This document shows, in pieces, positions 16,987-25,874 of a stretch of DNA of 64,000 nucleotides. Both the position numbers and the translations under genes were made by a program. Under the pieces are notes generated by a model. It had not been told where the DNA came from, made no database searches, and saw only the letters and a list, made by a program, of their open reading frames with translations. How positions within the stretch are numbered: the stretch's first letter is position 1; every line of letters begins with the position of its first letter. The stretch covers positions 2,046,001 through 2,110,000 of the forward strand of contig NZ_CP021111.1 in NCBI RefSeq assembly GCF_002119665.1. The letters run 5' to 3'. Source of the stretch: Bordetella genomosp. 13 (GTDB lineage Bacteria; Pseudomonadota; Gammaproteobacteria; Burkholderiales; Burkholderiaceae_B).

Positions 16987-18414
16987 GTGGGGCCGTTCAT
17001 CGTTCGCTCGCTGTTCTGGCGCGCCTTCCTGACGGTGTGGGGCGCGATGGCGGTCATCGTCGCGTGCGGCATGATGCTCACCGCGGCCGCCGCCTGGTAC
17101 CGCGTCAACTCGCTGGACGGGCTGAGTCCGGGCGGCCTGGCGCTGGAGGCCCAGCAGGTGGCCAGGACTCAGGGCGCGGCCGGCATGGAGCGCTGGATTA
17201 CGGCCATGGAAGCCAGCTATTCCGCGCTGGCGATCTACGTGGTGGACGAGCGGAACCACGACATCCTGGGGCGCGCCCTGCCCCGCAGGCTGGACGACTG
17301 GCTGCGGGCCTACCGCGCCTCGCAGGACGGCGTAGCGCATTGGGAGGAACAGCAGCAGGCGCGCGAGCAGACCAGCGTGCGGGCCTCGTGGTGGGACCCG
17401 CAATGGCTCAGGCTGCCTGACGGCGCGCCCCTGCTGATGCTGTACCTGCCCTTCGACTCCTCGCACTGGGAGCTGCTGAACTTCACGCCGGTCGTCGTGG
17501 CCCTGCTGGCCTTCGCGCTGGCGGTGACCGCGCCGCTGTGCTGGGCGCTCACCCGGCACATCACGCGTCCGCTGCGGGCCTTGCGTCAGACCTCGCAGTC
17601 GCTGGCGCATGGGCGCCTCGAATCGCGCACGCCGCCGGAACTGGGACGACGCCGCGATGAACTCGGGCTGCTGGCGCGCGACTTCAACGGCATGGCCGCC
17701 CGGCTGCAGTCGCTGGTCGATACGCGCGAGCAGTTGCTGCATACCGTGGCGCACGAGTTGCGCTCGCCGCTGGCCAGGCTGCGGCTGGCCACCGAACTGG
17801 CGCGCCGCCGGGACGACAGCCTGGCGCTGCAGCTGGACCGCATCGAACGCGAATGCGAACGGCTGGACGGCCTGGTGGGGCACACGCTGCAACTGGCGCG
17901 CATGGCGGCGATGGCCGCGCCCATCGAACGGGTAGACCTCACCCGCGTGGTGGACGCGGTGGTCGAAGACGCGCGCTTCGAGGCCGGCGAGCTGCGCATC
18001 GGCATCGCGTGGACGGCGCCCGGGCCGCTATGGCTAGCCGCCGACCCGCGCAGCCTGACCAGCGCGGTCGACAATGTGTTGCGCAACGCCCTGCGCTACG
18101 CCGGCCCAGCCGCCGCCATCCATGTCTCGCTGACGGCGCAGGACGGCCGGCTGCGCCTGGATGTCGAAGACAACGGTCCCGGCGTGCCGCCCGACCAGAT
18201 CGGCAATCTGTTCGAGCCGTTCTTCCGCGTGCCCGGTTCGCCGCGCGGGCAAGGCGCGGGCCTGGGATTGAGCATCGCGCGCGCCGCCGTGGCGGCGCAC
18301 GGCGGCACGATCGGCGCGGAGAACCGCAAGCCGCGCGGCCTGCTGGTACGCATCGAACTGCCGCAATCGGCGGGGCCGAAGCGGCTGACCAAGGCGCCTG
18401 ACCAAGGCGCCTGA
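16987..18414 (+). CDS. Sensor histidine kinase
   Basis: A 475-residue membrane sensor kinase. Membrane segments at about residues 12-36 and 168-187 bracket a periplasmic sensor domain of about 130 residues. A HAMP linker follows (HITRPLRALRQTSQSL). The H-box HTVAHELRSPLARLRLATEL puts the phosphorylated histidine at 256. The ATPase boxes are NVLRNALRYA (N), DVEDNGPGVPPDQIG (G1) and GAGLGLSIARAAVAAHGG (G2). Translation starts at a GTG directly after the regulator's stop codon. The C-terminal coding end contains a short tandem repeat (about 18385-18412), so the last residues are probably not conserved. The ligand may be the siderophore or free iron. Confidence 0.92.
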   Translation: MGPFIVRSLFWRAFLTVWGAMAVIVACGMMLTAAAAWYRVNSLDGLSPGGLALEAQQVARTQGAAGMERWITAMEASYSALAIYVVDERNHDILGRALPRRLDDWLRAYRASQDGVAHWEEQQQAREQTSVRASWWDPQWLRLPDGAPLLMLYLPFDSSHWELLNFTPVVVALLAFALAVTAPLCWALTRHITRPLRALRQTSQSLAHGRLESRTPPELGRRRDELGLLARDFNGMAARLQSLVDTREQLLHTVAHELRSPLARLRLATELARRRDDSLALQLDRIERECERLDGLVGHTLQLARMAAMAAPIERVDLTRVVDAVVEDARFEAGELRIGIAWTAPGPLWLAADPRSLTSAVDNVLRNALRYAGPAAAIHVSLTAQDGRLRLDVEDNGPGVPPDQIGNLFEPFFRVPGSPRGQGAGLGLSIARAAVAAHGGTIGAENRKPRGLLVRIELPQSAGPKRLTKAPDQGA

Positions 18415-18507
18415 GGCGGCGACCAGAAGCGCCGCGGGGCGCGGCCCGGCCTCGTCAGCGCGCGCCTGGCGACGCGCGGCCCGCTTCCACTTCCATACCG
18501 GGGGACG

Positions 18508-19326
18508 TCAGCCCCTGCCGTGCGCCACCGCCGCCAGGCGCGGCAATACGCGCAAAGCCGTCGCGCTCGTCCCGGCCCGCACCTGCTCCGTGGAGTCGCC
18601 CCGCAGTTCGGCGAGCGTCCGCGCGATGCGCTCGATCTGGTGCGGCGCGTTGCGCCGGTCCGGCTCGCGCAGCCACGCGGGCGGGATGTCGGGCGCATCG
18701 GTTTCCAGCACGAGGTGCTCCAGCGCCAGATCGGCGGCATGGCGCCGTATCTGCAACGCACGCGGGAACGTCATTGCCCCGCCGATGCCCAGCGCACACC
18801 CCTGGTCGATGAAGCCCTGGGCCTGCTGCGCGCTGCCATTGAAGGCATGGGCGATGCCGCCGCGCAGCCTGGTCTTGCGGCGCAGGTGCTTCAGCACGAT
18901 GTCCTGCGAACGGCGTACGTGCAGCAGCACCGGCAGATCGAAATCGGCGGCCAGGTCGAGCTGGGCGGCGTAGAAGTGTTCCTGGCGTTCACGGGCCGCG
19001 CCGCTGGCGATGTCCTGCACGAAGAAGTCCAGCCCGATCTCGCCGATGGCCACGAAGCGCGGATCGTCCATGGCCGCCGCCACCGCCCGGCGCAGCGCGT
19101 CCAGGTCTTCGTCGCGCGACTGGCGCACGAACAGCGGATGGATGCCCAGCGCATAGGCCCCGCCCTCGATGCCGTGCGCCAGATTGCGCACGGTGTCGAA
19201 GTTGAACCTGGCGATGGCGGGAATGACGATGGCCCGCACGCCGGCCTGGCAGGCCTGGCGCGCGACGTCGTCGCGGTCCTGGTCGAATTCCGACGCGTCC
19301 AGATGGCAGTGCGTGTCGATCAGCAT
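18508..19326 (-). CDS. tatD: TatD-family metal-dependent deoxyribonuclease
   Basis: A 272-residue TIM-barrel hydrolase of the TatD family, which includes DNases involved in DNA repair and quality control. Metal-binding residues are visible: H6 and H8 in IDTHCHLD, the glutamate in AIGEIGLDF (about 97), histidines in VLLHVRRSQ and IAHAFNGSA, and the aspartate in VLETDAPDIPP. The ATG at 19326 is preceded by GGGAG. Neighbours are lolD upstream and the histidine kinase convergent downstream. TatD is not part of the Tat pathway despite its name. Confidence 0.92.
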   Translation of the reverse strand: MLIDTHCHLDASEFDQDRDDVARQACQAGVRAIVIPAIARFNFDTVRNLAHGIEGGAYALGIHPLFVRQSRDEDLDALRRAVAAAMDDPRFVAIGEIGLDFFVQDIASGAARERQEHFYAAQLDLAADFDLPVLLHVRRSQDIVLKHLRRKTRLRGGIAHAFNGSAQQAQGFIDQGCALGIGGAMTFPRALQIRRHAADLALEHLVLETDAPDIPPAWLREPDRRNAPHQIERIARTLAELRGDSTEQVRAGTSATALRVLPRLAAVAHGRG

Positions 19327-19407
19327 GGCATGCGCGCTCCCGGCAAGCATACGAAAGGAGTTGCGCCCCTGCCGGGGCCAGTCAGGTCGGACCGCCGTGC
19401 GGCATGG

Positions 19408-20133
19408 TCAGCCGGGAGCGCGGTCCAGCACCAGCTTACCGCGTTCCATGTGCAGCTGCCGGTCGGCCCGCGCTGCCAGCTCGCGGTCGTGCGTCACGAT
19501 GACGAAGGCGGTGCCCGATTCGCGGTTCACGCGCGCCAGCAGGTCGAACATGCCATGCGCGGTGTGGCGGTCGAGATTGCCTGTGGGCTCGTCGGCCAGC
19601 ACGCAGGCCGGCCGCGACACCAACGCGCGCGCCAGCGCCACGCGCTGGCGCTCGCCGCCGGACAGCTGCCCGGGGAAATGTCCCTCGCGCTGGGCCAGGC
19701 CCACCTGGGCCAGCACCTCGCGCGCGGCCAGGCGCGCCGAGTCGCGCGATTCGCGACGCACGATGAGCGGCATGGCCACGTTGTCCAGCGCCGAGAACTC
19801 GGGCAGCAGATGATGGAACTGATACACGAAGCCCAGGCTGCGGTTGCGCAGCTGGCTCTTGGCGCTTTCGCTGAGGCCCGCCGCGGCCACGCCATCGACC
19901 GTGATGCTGCCGCTGGTCGGCACGTCGAGCAGGCCCAGGATGTGCAGCAGCGTGCTCTTGCCCGAGCCCGAGGCGCCGACGATGGCGACCATCTCGCCCC
20001 GCTGCACGGTCAGCGACACGCCGCCCAGCACCTCGATGCGGGCCGGGCCCTCGTCGTAGACCTTGGCCAGATTCTCGGCATGCAGGGCAGGCGTGGTCTT
20101 GTCGGCGTGGGAGGAATTCTTGCTGTCAGTCAT
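19408..20133 (-). CDS. lolD: Lipoprotein-releasing ABC transporter ATP-binding protein LolD
   Basis: A 241-residue ATPase that powers extraction of outer-membrane lipoproteins from the inner membrane. Walker A is GASGSGKST (53-61). The LolD/MacB-type Q-loop region reads [20 protein letters not shown], the signature is LSGGERQR, and Walker B is [12 protein letters not shown]. The ATG at 20133 overlaps the end of the downstream-oriented permease gene by eight bases. The two LolC/E-like permease genes lie just upstream on the same strand, so the three form one operon. Confidence 0.94.
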   Translation of the reverse strand: MTDSKNSSHADKTTPALHAENLAKVYDEGPARIEVLGGVSLTVQRGEMVAIVGASGSGKSTLLHILGLLDVPTSGSITVDGVAAAGLSESAKSQLRNRSLGFVYQFHHLLPEFSALDNVAMPLIVRRESRDSARLAAREVLAQVGLAQREGHFPGQLSGGERQRVALARALVSRPACVLADEPTGNLDRHTAHGMFDLLARVNRESGTAFVIVTHDRELAARADRQLHMERGKLVLDRAPG

Positions 20134-21406
20134 GGCGCAACACCTGTGCCGGTTGCAGGCGCGAGGCGCGCCAGCTGGGATAGAGCGTGGCAAGCAGCGA
20201 CAGCACCAACGACGTGATGCCGATGGTGACGATGTCGCCGGCCTGGGGATCGGACGGCAGCGCGCTGATGAGGTAGATCTCGCTGGGCATGAGCTGGAAG
20301 CCCAGCAGGCGCTCGATGAACGGCACGATGGCGTCGATGTTGTACGCGATGAGGATTCCGCCCGCCACGCCCACGCAGGTGCCGATCACGCCGATCAGCG
20401 CGCCCTGCACGAGAAAGACGCGGGCCACCTCGCCGGGACCAGCGCCCAGTGTGCGCAGGATGGCGATGTCCGATTGCTTGTCCTTCACCGCCATCACCAG
20501 CGAGGACAGCAGGTTGAAGGCGGCCACTGCCACGATCAGCGTCAGGATCAGGAACATCATCAGCTTCTCGGTCTGCACGGCCGCGAACCAGGTGCGGTTG
20601 CTCTGGGTCCAGTCGCTGGCCACGACGCCCTGGGGCAGCGCCTGCTTCAGCTGGGCCGCGATCTCGGGCGCGCGCTGCATGTCGTTCACGCGCAGCCGGA
20701 CCCCTGCCGTGCCGCTGTCGCGGAACAGGCGGGCCGCGTCCTCGGTGTTGACGAAGGCCAGCGCGGAATCGTATTCGTAGTGGCCCGAAGCGAACACGCC
20801 CACCACGGTGAACTGCCGCATGCGCGGGGTGAAGCCGGCCGGGCTGATGGAGCCTTGCGGTGCCAGCATCAGCACCGTATCGCCGACATCCACGCCCAGC
20901 CCGTTGGCCAGTTCGTCGCCCAGCACGACGCCATAGCTGCCGGGCGTCAGCGCATCCAGCCTGCCGCGCGTCATCTGCCGAGGCACGTCGGACACGGAAC
21001 CTTCGCTGGCCGGATCGATGCCGCGCACCTGCACGCCGCGCAGCCCCTGGCCGCGCACCAGCATGCCCTGCGCGGCCACGAAGGGCGCCTGGCCGACGAC
21101 GGCGGGATTCTCGCGTGCCTGGTCGGCCAGTTGCCGCCACTGCGCCAGCACGCCCTCCGAGGCCTCGCCCGGGACGGAGAGCTCGATGTGCGGCAGCACG
21201 GACAGCATGCGGTCGCGAACGTCTTTCTGGAAGCCGTTCATCACGGACAGCACCACGATCAGCGCGGCCACGCCCAGCGCGATGCCCACCATGGAAGAGC
21301 CGGCGATGAAGGAGACGAAGCGATCGCGGCGTCCGCGCCGGCCACGCATCGAGGCCAGTCCCGCATAGCGGGCGCCGATCCAGAATTCGTAGGGAATTTT
21401 CAGCAC
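20126..21406 (-). CDS. LolC/LolE-family lipoprotein-releasing permease (copy 1)
   Basis: A 426-residue inner-membrane permease of the LolC/E (FtsX/MacB-like) family. One membrane helix lies near the N-terminus (GIALGVAALIVVLSVMNGFQ), then a large periplasmic domain that receives lipoproteins, then three C-terminal helices with the coupling region DIAILRTLGAGPGE. It starts with GTG at 21406. The neighbouring copy at 21431-22756 is about three-quarters identical by eye. LolD overlaps its end. Having two paralogues suggests a LolC/LolE-style heterodimer, but which copy plays which role cannot be told from sequence alone. Confidence 0.92.
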   Translation of the reverse strand: MLKIPYEFWIGARYAGLASMRGRRGRRDRFVSFIAGSSMVGIALGVAALIVVLSVMNGFQKDVRDRMLSVLPHIELSVPGEASEGVLAQWRQLADQARENPAVVGQAPFVAAQGMLVRGQGLRGVQVRGIDPASEGSVSDVPRQMTRGRLDALTPGSYGVVLGDELANGLGVDVGDTVLMLAPQGSISPAGFTPRMRQFTVVGVFASGHYEYDSALAFVNTEDAARLFRDSGTAGVRLRVNDMQRAPEIAAQLKQALPQGVVASDWTQSNRTWFAAVQTEKLMMFLILTLIVAVAAFNLLSSLVMAVKDKQSDIAILRTLGAGPGEVARVFLVQGALIGVIGTCVGVAGGILIAYNIDAIVPFIERLLGFQLMPSEIYLISALPSDPQAGDIVTIGITSLVLSLLATLYPSWRASRLQPAQVLRHD

Positions 21407-21430
21407 GGCGAAATTATGGCATCCATGGAA

Positions 21431-22756
21431 TCAGTCCTGGCGCAGCACCTGGGCAGGCTGCAGGCGCGAGGCGCGCCAGCTGGGGTAGAGCGTGGCCAGC
21501 AGCGACAGCGCCAGCGCCGTGACGCCGATGGCGACGATGTCGCCCACTTGCGGATCGGACGGCAGCTCGTTGATGAAATAGACCTCGCGCGCCAGGAAAT
21601 GGATGCCCAGCAGGCGTTCGAGGAACGGCACGATGACGTCGATGTTGTAGGCGATGGCCATGCCGCCCGCCACGCCCGTGAAGGTGCCGATCACGCCGAT
21701 CAATGCGCCCTGCACCAGGAAGATGCGGGCGATCTCGCCTGGCCGCGCGCCCAGCGTGCGCAGGATGGCGACGTCCGAGCGCTTGTCCTTCACGGCCATC
21801 ACCAGAGACGCCAGCAGGTTGAAGGCAGCCACGGCCACGATCAGCGCCAGGATCAGGAACATCATGCGCTTCTGGGTCTGCACGGCGGCGAACCAGGTGC
21901 GGTTGTTGCGCGTCCAGTCGCTTGCCATGACGTAGGGCGGCAGCGTCTTGCGCAGCTCGGCCGCGACCTGCGGCGCGCGCTGCATGTCCGTCACGCGCAG
22001 CCGCACGCCGGCCGTGCCGCTGTCGGCGAACACCACCGCCGCATCGCGGTCGTTGACGAACACCAGCCCGGAGTCGTATTCGAAATGGCCCGAAGAGAAG
22101 ATGCCGGCCACGGTGAACTGCCGCATGCGCGGGGCGAAGCCGCCCAGGGGCGCGGCGGCATTCGCGTTCGCATCGGGACGCACGGGCGCGGCGCCCGTAC
22201 TGCTTTGCGGCGCGAGCATCAGCACCGTATCGCCCACCTTCACGCCCATGCCCTTGGCCAGTTCTGCGCCCAGCACCACGCCATAGCTGCCGGGCGCCAG
22301 CGCATCCAGCTTGCCGCTGATCATCTGGCGCGGAATGTCGGACACCGCCCCTTCGCCCGCCGGATCGATGCCGCGCACCTGCACGCCCCGCACCGTCTGG
22401 CCGCGCACCAGCATCCCCTGCGCGGCCACGAACGGCGCCTGTCCCGTCACGGAGGGGTTGGCGCGCGCGTCGCCGGCGAACCGCTGCCACTGCGCCAGCA
22501 CGCGCTCGGGCGCCGCGCCCGGGATGTAGAGTTCGATGTGCGGCAGCACCGACAGCATGCGGTCGCGCACTTCCTTCTGGAAGCCGTTCATCACCGACAG
22601 CACCACGATCAGCGCGGCCACGCCCAGCGCGATGCCGGCCATGGACGACGCGGCGATGAACGAAATGAAGCGATCGCGGCGGCCGCGCCGCCCGCGCATG
22701 GAGGCCATGCCCGCGTAGCGGGCGCCTACCCAGAGTTCATAGGGTGTTTTCAGCAC
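21431..22756 (-). CDS. LolC/LolE-family lipoprotein-releasing permease (copy 2)
   Basis: A 441-residue paralogue of the next gene, with the same N-terminal helix, periplasmic domain and three C-terminal helices (SDVAILRTLGARPGE before the last ones). It is longer because of about 15 extra residues in the periplasmic domain around 185-205, a Gly/Ala/Pro/Asn-rich stretch containing PVRPDANANAAAPLG. It also starts with GTG, at 22756. It is the first gene of the operon and ends 24 bases before copy 1 starts. The close similarity of the two genes points to a fairly recent tandem duplication or repeated gene conversion. Confidence 0.92.
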   Translation of the reverse strand: MLKTPYELWVGARYAGMASMRGRRGRRDRFISFIAASSMAGIALGVAALIVVLSVMNGFQKEVRDRMLSVLPHIELYIPGAAPERVLAQWQRFAGDARANPSVTGQAPFVAAQGMLVRGQTVRGVQVRGIDPAGEGAVSDIPRQMISGKLDALAPGSYGVVLGAELAKGMGVKVGDTVLMLAPQSSTGAAPVRPDANANAAAPLGGFAPRMRQFTVAGIFSSGHFEYDSGLVFVNDRDAAVVFADSGTAGVRLRVTDMQRAPQVAAELRKTLPPYVMASDWTRNNRTWFAAVQTQKRMMFLILALIVAVAAFNLLASLVMAVKDKRSDVAILRTLGARPGEIARIFLVQGALIGVIGTFTGVAGGMAIAYNIDVIVPFLERLLGIHFLAREVYFINELPSDPQVGDIVAIGVTALALSLLATLYPSWRASRLQPAQVLRQD

Positions 22757-22801
22757 GAGCGGATTATTGCATCAAGTGTGAGGACAGCTTGCGAAGGAGG
22801 A

Positions 22802-22832
22802 CAGCGGACTTTTAATCCGTTGGTCCCGAGTC
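22802..22832 (+). other. tRNA-Lys(UUU) anticodon-arm fragment
   Basis: The stretch CAGCGGACTTTTAATCCGTT, continuing as GGTCCCGAGTCG, matches the anticodon stem-loop and variable region of a lysine tRNA. The stem GCGGA/TCCGT closes a CTTTTAA loop with anticodon TTT. No acceptor stem, D arm or complete T arm can be folded around it, so this is a fragment and not a working tRNA gene. It lies between divergent genes. Confidence 0.55.
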
Positions 22833-22975
22833 GCGCCTTGCAGGTTCCCCCGGGAGCCACGCGCAGTATGCCCGCAAATCGGGCCCCCTACCCGACGGCG
22901 CGTAACCAAACGTCGCGGCGCTGCCATCGGCGCATCGCTCCGCATCGTTTCCGGCGCCAGAAGCGCCGCACTACA

Positions 22976-23986
22976 ATGCCGCCCATGCTGATCGTGATTC
23001 CCGGCGCACTGCCCCCCGCCACTGTTGCCGCCGAACTGGCCAAGCGCCTGCCGCAACAGGCGCCGGCCCTGCATGCCTGGCTGCAGGCCGGCCATGCGCA
23101 TGCGCAGGCCTTCGACGTGCACGCCCACGGCTGCACGCCCTACGAGGCCTGGCAGCTGGAACAGGCGGGCTATCAAGACCAGCCGGGCCTGCCGCGCGGC
23201 GCGGGGCTGGGTCCGCTGCTGGCCCTGCCGCAATCCCATGCCCGCCCTGACGGACTGGAAAGCGGCGGCGCCTCGGCAGCCGCCGGTGCGCAATCGCCGG
23301 GCGTCTGGCTGGCCGAACTGGTCCATCTGGGCCTGGGCACCGACCAGGCCGCGATGCTGGATCCGGACCAGATGGACCTGCACGCCGAGGAAGCCGAAGC
23401 GCTGTATGCCGAGGTGGCGCCGCTGTTCGAAGGCACGGACTTCGCCGCGGAACCGCTGTCCCCTCAGCGTTGGCGCGTGCACCTGCCCCCGGGGCTGCGC
23501 CCGCACACTGGCAGCCCGCACGCCGTGGCGGGCCACAGCCTGAACAGTTGGTGGCCGCAGGACGCGGCCATGCGCCCCTGGCGCCGTCTGCTCAACGAGA
23601 TCCAGATGGCCTGGCACGAACACCCGGTGAACGAGGCCCGCGCCGCGCGCGGCGTCCCCCCGGTGAACGGCCTGTGGCTGTACGGCGGCGCGGAGCCCTG
23701 GCCGGTGCAGCCGGCGGCCCCGGACGTGCACGTGGCCACCGAGCTGAACGGCGCGCATCGCGCCGGCGACTGGGCAAGCTGGCTGGATGCCCTGGCCCGC
23801 CTGGATGCCGCGCACATCGAGCCATTGGCCACGGGCAAGTCCGGCCTGCCCGCCCGGCCTGCCGAACTGCTGTTGCTGGGCGAGGATCGCCGCGTCCGGC
23901 TCACCCTGAAACCGCGCGCCGGCCTGCTGAAATGGCTGCCGGCGCCCAAGCACGACTGGAATACCTGGTGGTCTCGCCCCGTCTGA
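22976..23986 (+). CDS. Conserved hypothetical protein, often labelled phosphoglycerate-mutase-like
   Basis: A 336-residue soluble protein I do not recognise with confidence. It begins PPMLIVIPGALPP, has acidic segments around LDPDQMDLHAEEAEALY, and contains a conserved-looking core with LNEIQMAWHEHPVNEARAAR and VNGLWLYGGAEPW. Betaproteobacterial homologues are, from memory, labelled as cofactor-independent phosphoglycerate mutase relatives, but I see no metal-binding signature of that enzyme. The start is ATG at 22976, or the next in-frame ATG at 22985. Its end overlaps the start of recJ by 19 bases, so the two genes are translationally coupled. Confidence 0.7.
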   Translation: MPPMLIVIPGALPPATVAAELAKRLPQQAPALHAWLQAGHAHAQAFDVHAHGCTPYEAWQLEQAGYQDQPGLPRGAGLGPLLALPQSHARPDGLESGGASAAAGAQSPGVWLAELVHLGLGTDQAAMLDPDQMDLHAEEAEALYAEVAPLFEGTDFAAEPLSPQRWRVHLPPGLRPHTGSPHAVAGHSLNSWWPQDAAMRPWRRLLNEIQMAWHEHPVNEARAARGVPPVNGLWLYGGAEPWPVQPAAPDVHVATELNGAHRAGDWASWLDALARLDAAHIEPLATGKSGLPARPAELLLLGEDRRVRLTLKPRAGLLKWLPAPKHDWNTWWSRPV

Positions 23987-25668
23987 CCGTACGCCCGACC
24001 GACGCCGCAGCCTGCAAGCTGCTGGAAGCCGCGGGCATCCATCCCCTGCTGTGCCGCCTGTGGGCGGCGCGCGGCGTCTCGCATCCCGACCAGACGCGCC
24101 TGGTGTGGCCTTCGCTGCTGCCGCCCGCGCACCTCACGCAATCCGGCCACGCGGCCGCCGTGCTGGCCGACGCCATCCAGCAGCGCAAGAAGCTGCTGAT
24201 CGTCGCCGACTACGACTGCGACGGCGCCACGGCCTGCGCAGTGGGCCTGCGCGCGCTGGCCGCCATGGGCGCCGACGTCGACTTCCTGGTGCCCAACCGC
24301 TTCGAGACGGGCTATGGCCTGTCGCCGGCCGTCATCGAACTGGCCTGCCGGCATCGCAGCGGCAAACCCGACATCATCATCACGGTGGACAACGGCATCG
24401 CCAGCGTGGACGGCGTGGCCGCCGCGAACGCCGCCGGCATCGGGGTCGTGGTCACCGACCATCACCTGCCCGGCGACACGCTGCCGGACGCGCTGGCCAT
24501 CGTCAATCCCAACCAGCCGGGCTGCGGCTTCCCGTCCAAGAACCTGGCGGGCGTGGGCGTGATCTTCTACATGATGCTGGCGCTGCGCGCCGAACTGCGC
24601 CGCCGCGGCGTATACCCTGCCGATGGCGGCCCGCGGCTGGACGCGCTGTCGGACCTGGTGGCCCTGGGCACGGTGGCCGACGTGGTGAAGCTGGACGCCA
24701 ACAACCGCCTGCTGGTCACGCAAGGGCTGCAGCGCATGCGCGCCGGCCGCATGCAGCCGGGCCTGCGCGCGCTGTTCGCGGTTGCCGGGCGCGAGCCGCG
24801 CACCGCCAGCGGCTTCGACCTGGGCTTCGCGCTGGGGCCGCGCATCAATGCCGCCGGCCGCCTGGCCGACATGAGCCTGGGCATCGCCTGCCTGACTACG
24901 GACGACGAGGCCGAGGCCCTGGACATGGCGCGCCAGCTGGACCAGATCAATCGCGAGCGCCGCACCATCGAGGCCGAGATGCGCGAGCAGGCGCTGGCCG
25001 CCATGGCCGACCCGCAGGCCGCGCCCGGCGCGACCGTCTGCGTGTTCGACCCGGGCTGGCACCAGGGCGTGGTGGGGCTGGTGGCCTCGCGCCTGAAAGA
25101 GAAATTCTGGCGCCCCACCCTCGCCTTCGCGCCGGCCGGCGACGACGAGATCCGCGGCTCGGGCCGCTCGATCCCCGACGTGCATCTGCGCGACGCGCTC
25201 GACCTGGTCTCCAAGCGCCATCCCAACCTGATCCGCAAGTTCGGCGGCCACGCCATGGCGGCGGGCCTGACGCTGGGCCGCGACGACTTCGCGGCCTTCG
25301 CGCCGGCGTTCGACGCGGCCGTGCGGGAACTGACCGGCCGCGACCGCTTCGAGCCGCAGCTGGAAACCGATGGCGCGCTCGAATCGGGGTATGCGAACGC
25401 CGAAGTGGCCGGCCTGCTGCAGCAACAGGTATGGGGCGCCGGCTTCGCCGCCCCGCTGTTCCTGGACGAGTTCCACGTGCGCGCGCAGCGCCTGGTAGGC
25501 GAGAAGCACCTGAAACTGTCGCTGGAGCGCGGACACCAGCGCTTCGACGCCATCTGGTTCGGGCGGGATCAGCCGCTGCCGGAGCAGGTGCAGGTGGCTT
25601 ATCGACTCGAGCAGAATGTCTGGAACGGGATGGTGTCAGTGCAATTGGTAGTCGAGCACGCTGAATAG
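23968..25668 (+). CDS. recJ: Single-stranded-DNA-specific exonuclease RecJ
   Basis: A 566-residue 5'-3' exonuclease of the DHH family, used in RecF-pathway recombination and mismatch repair. Motif I VADYDCDGATA is at 79-89, motif III VVTDHHLPGD at 161-170, and LVALGTVADVVKL carries the next aspartate. The DHHA1 and OB-like domains follow, with GRSIPDVHLRDAL and RKFGGHAMAAGLTL. No ATG fits the N-terminus. The GTG at 23968 (VVSPRLTVRPTD) gives the family's usual length. The frame runs open upstream, but that part lies inside the preceding gene. Confidence 0.92.
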   Translation: MVSPRLTVRPTDAAACKLLEAAGIHPLLCRLWAARGVSHPDQTRLVWPSLLPPAHLTQSGHAAAVLADAIQQRKKLLIVADYDCDGATACAVGLRALAAMGADVDFLVPNRFETGYGLSPAVIELACRHRSGKPDIIITVDNGIASVDGVAAANAAGIGVVVTDHHLPGDTLPDALAIVNPNQPGCGFPSKNLAGVGVIFYMMLALRAELRRRGVYPADGGPRLDALSDLVALGTVADVVKLDANNRLLVTQGLQRMRAGRMQPGLRALFAVAGREPRTASGFDLGFALGPRINAAGRLADMSLGIACLTTDDEAEALDMARQLDQINRERRTIEAEMREQALAAMADPQAAPGATVCVFDPGWHQGVVGLVASRLKEKFWRPTLAFAPAGDDEIRGSGRSIPDVHLRDALDLVSKRHPNLIRKFGGHAMAAGLTLGRDDFAAFAPAFDAAVRELTGRDRFEPQLETDGALESGYANAEVAGLLQQQVWGAGFAAPLFLDEFHVRAQRLVGEKHLKLSLERGHQRFDAIWFGRDQPLPEQVQVAYRLEQNVWNGMVSVQLVVEHAE

Positions 25669-25720
25669 AGCGGTGTCGGGGCTGGTGGTCGATGCGTGCG
25701 TCGGGTTGAGTTCTTCTGGC

Positions 25721-25796
25721 GCCGCATCGGTCCCTGCGAAGTCTCGTCCTCGCGCTGGCCGCGCTCCGGGCGAGACTTCTCCGGGGCCGATGCGGC
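25721..25796. repeat. Hairpin-forming dispersed repeat, copy 1
   Basis: An outer stem GCCGCATCGG (25721-25730) pairs perfectly with CCGATGCGGC (25787-25796). An inner stem GAAGTCTCG (25738-25746) pairs perfectly with CGAGACTTC (25771-25779). The core between them, TCCTCGCGCTGGCCGCGCTC, is shared with two more copies at 27.3-27.7 kb. It sits between the convergent recJ and MFS genes. Confidence 0.75.
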
Positions 25797-25874
25797 TCAG
25801 GGCAACGCAATGCGGCGATCGCGGCGCGCGACGTCCGCACATGTCGCCGTGCGCTCACCATGAGCTGGCCGGTT

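Noticed and set aside
22757..22870. A complete tRNA-Lys gene around the anticodon arm
   Set aside because: I could fold the anticodon stem and loop but found no acceptor stem, D arm or complete T arm, so I list a fragment only.
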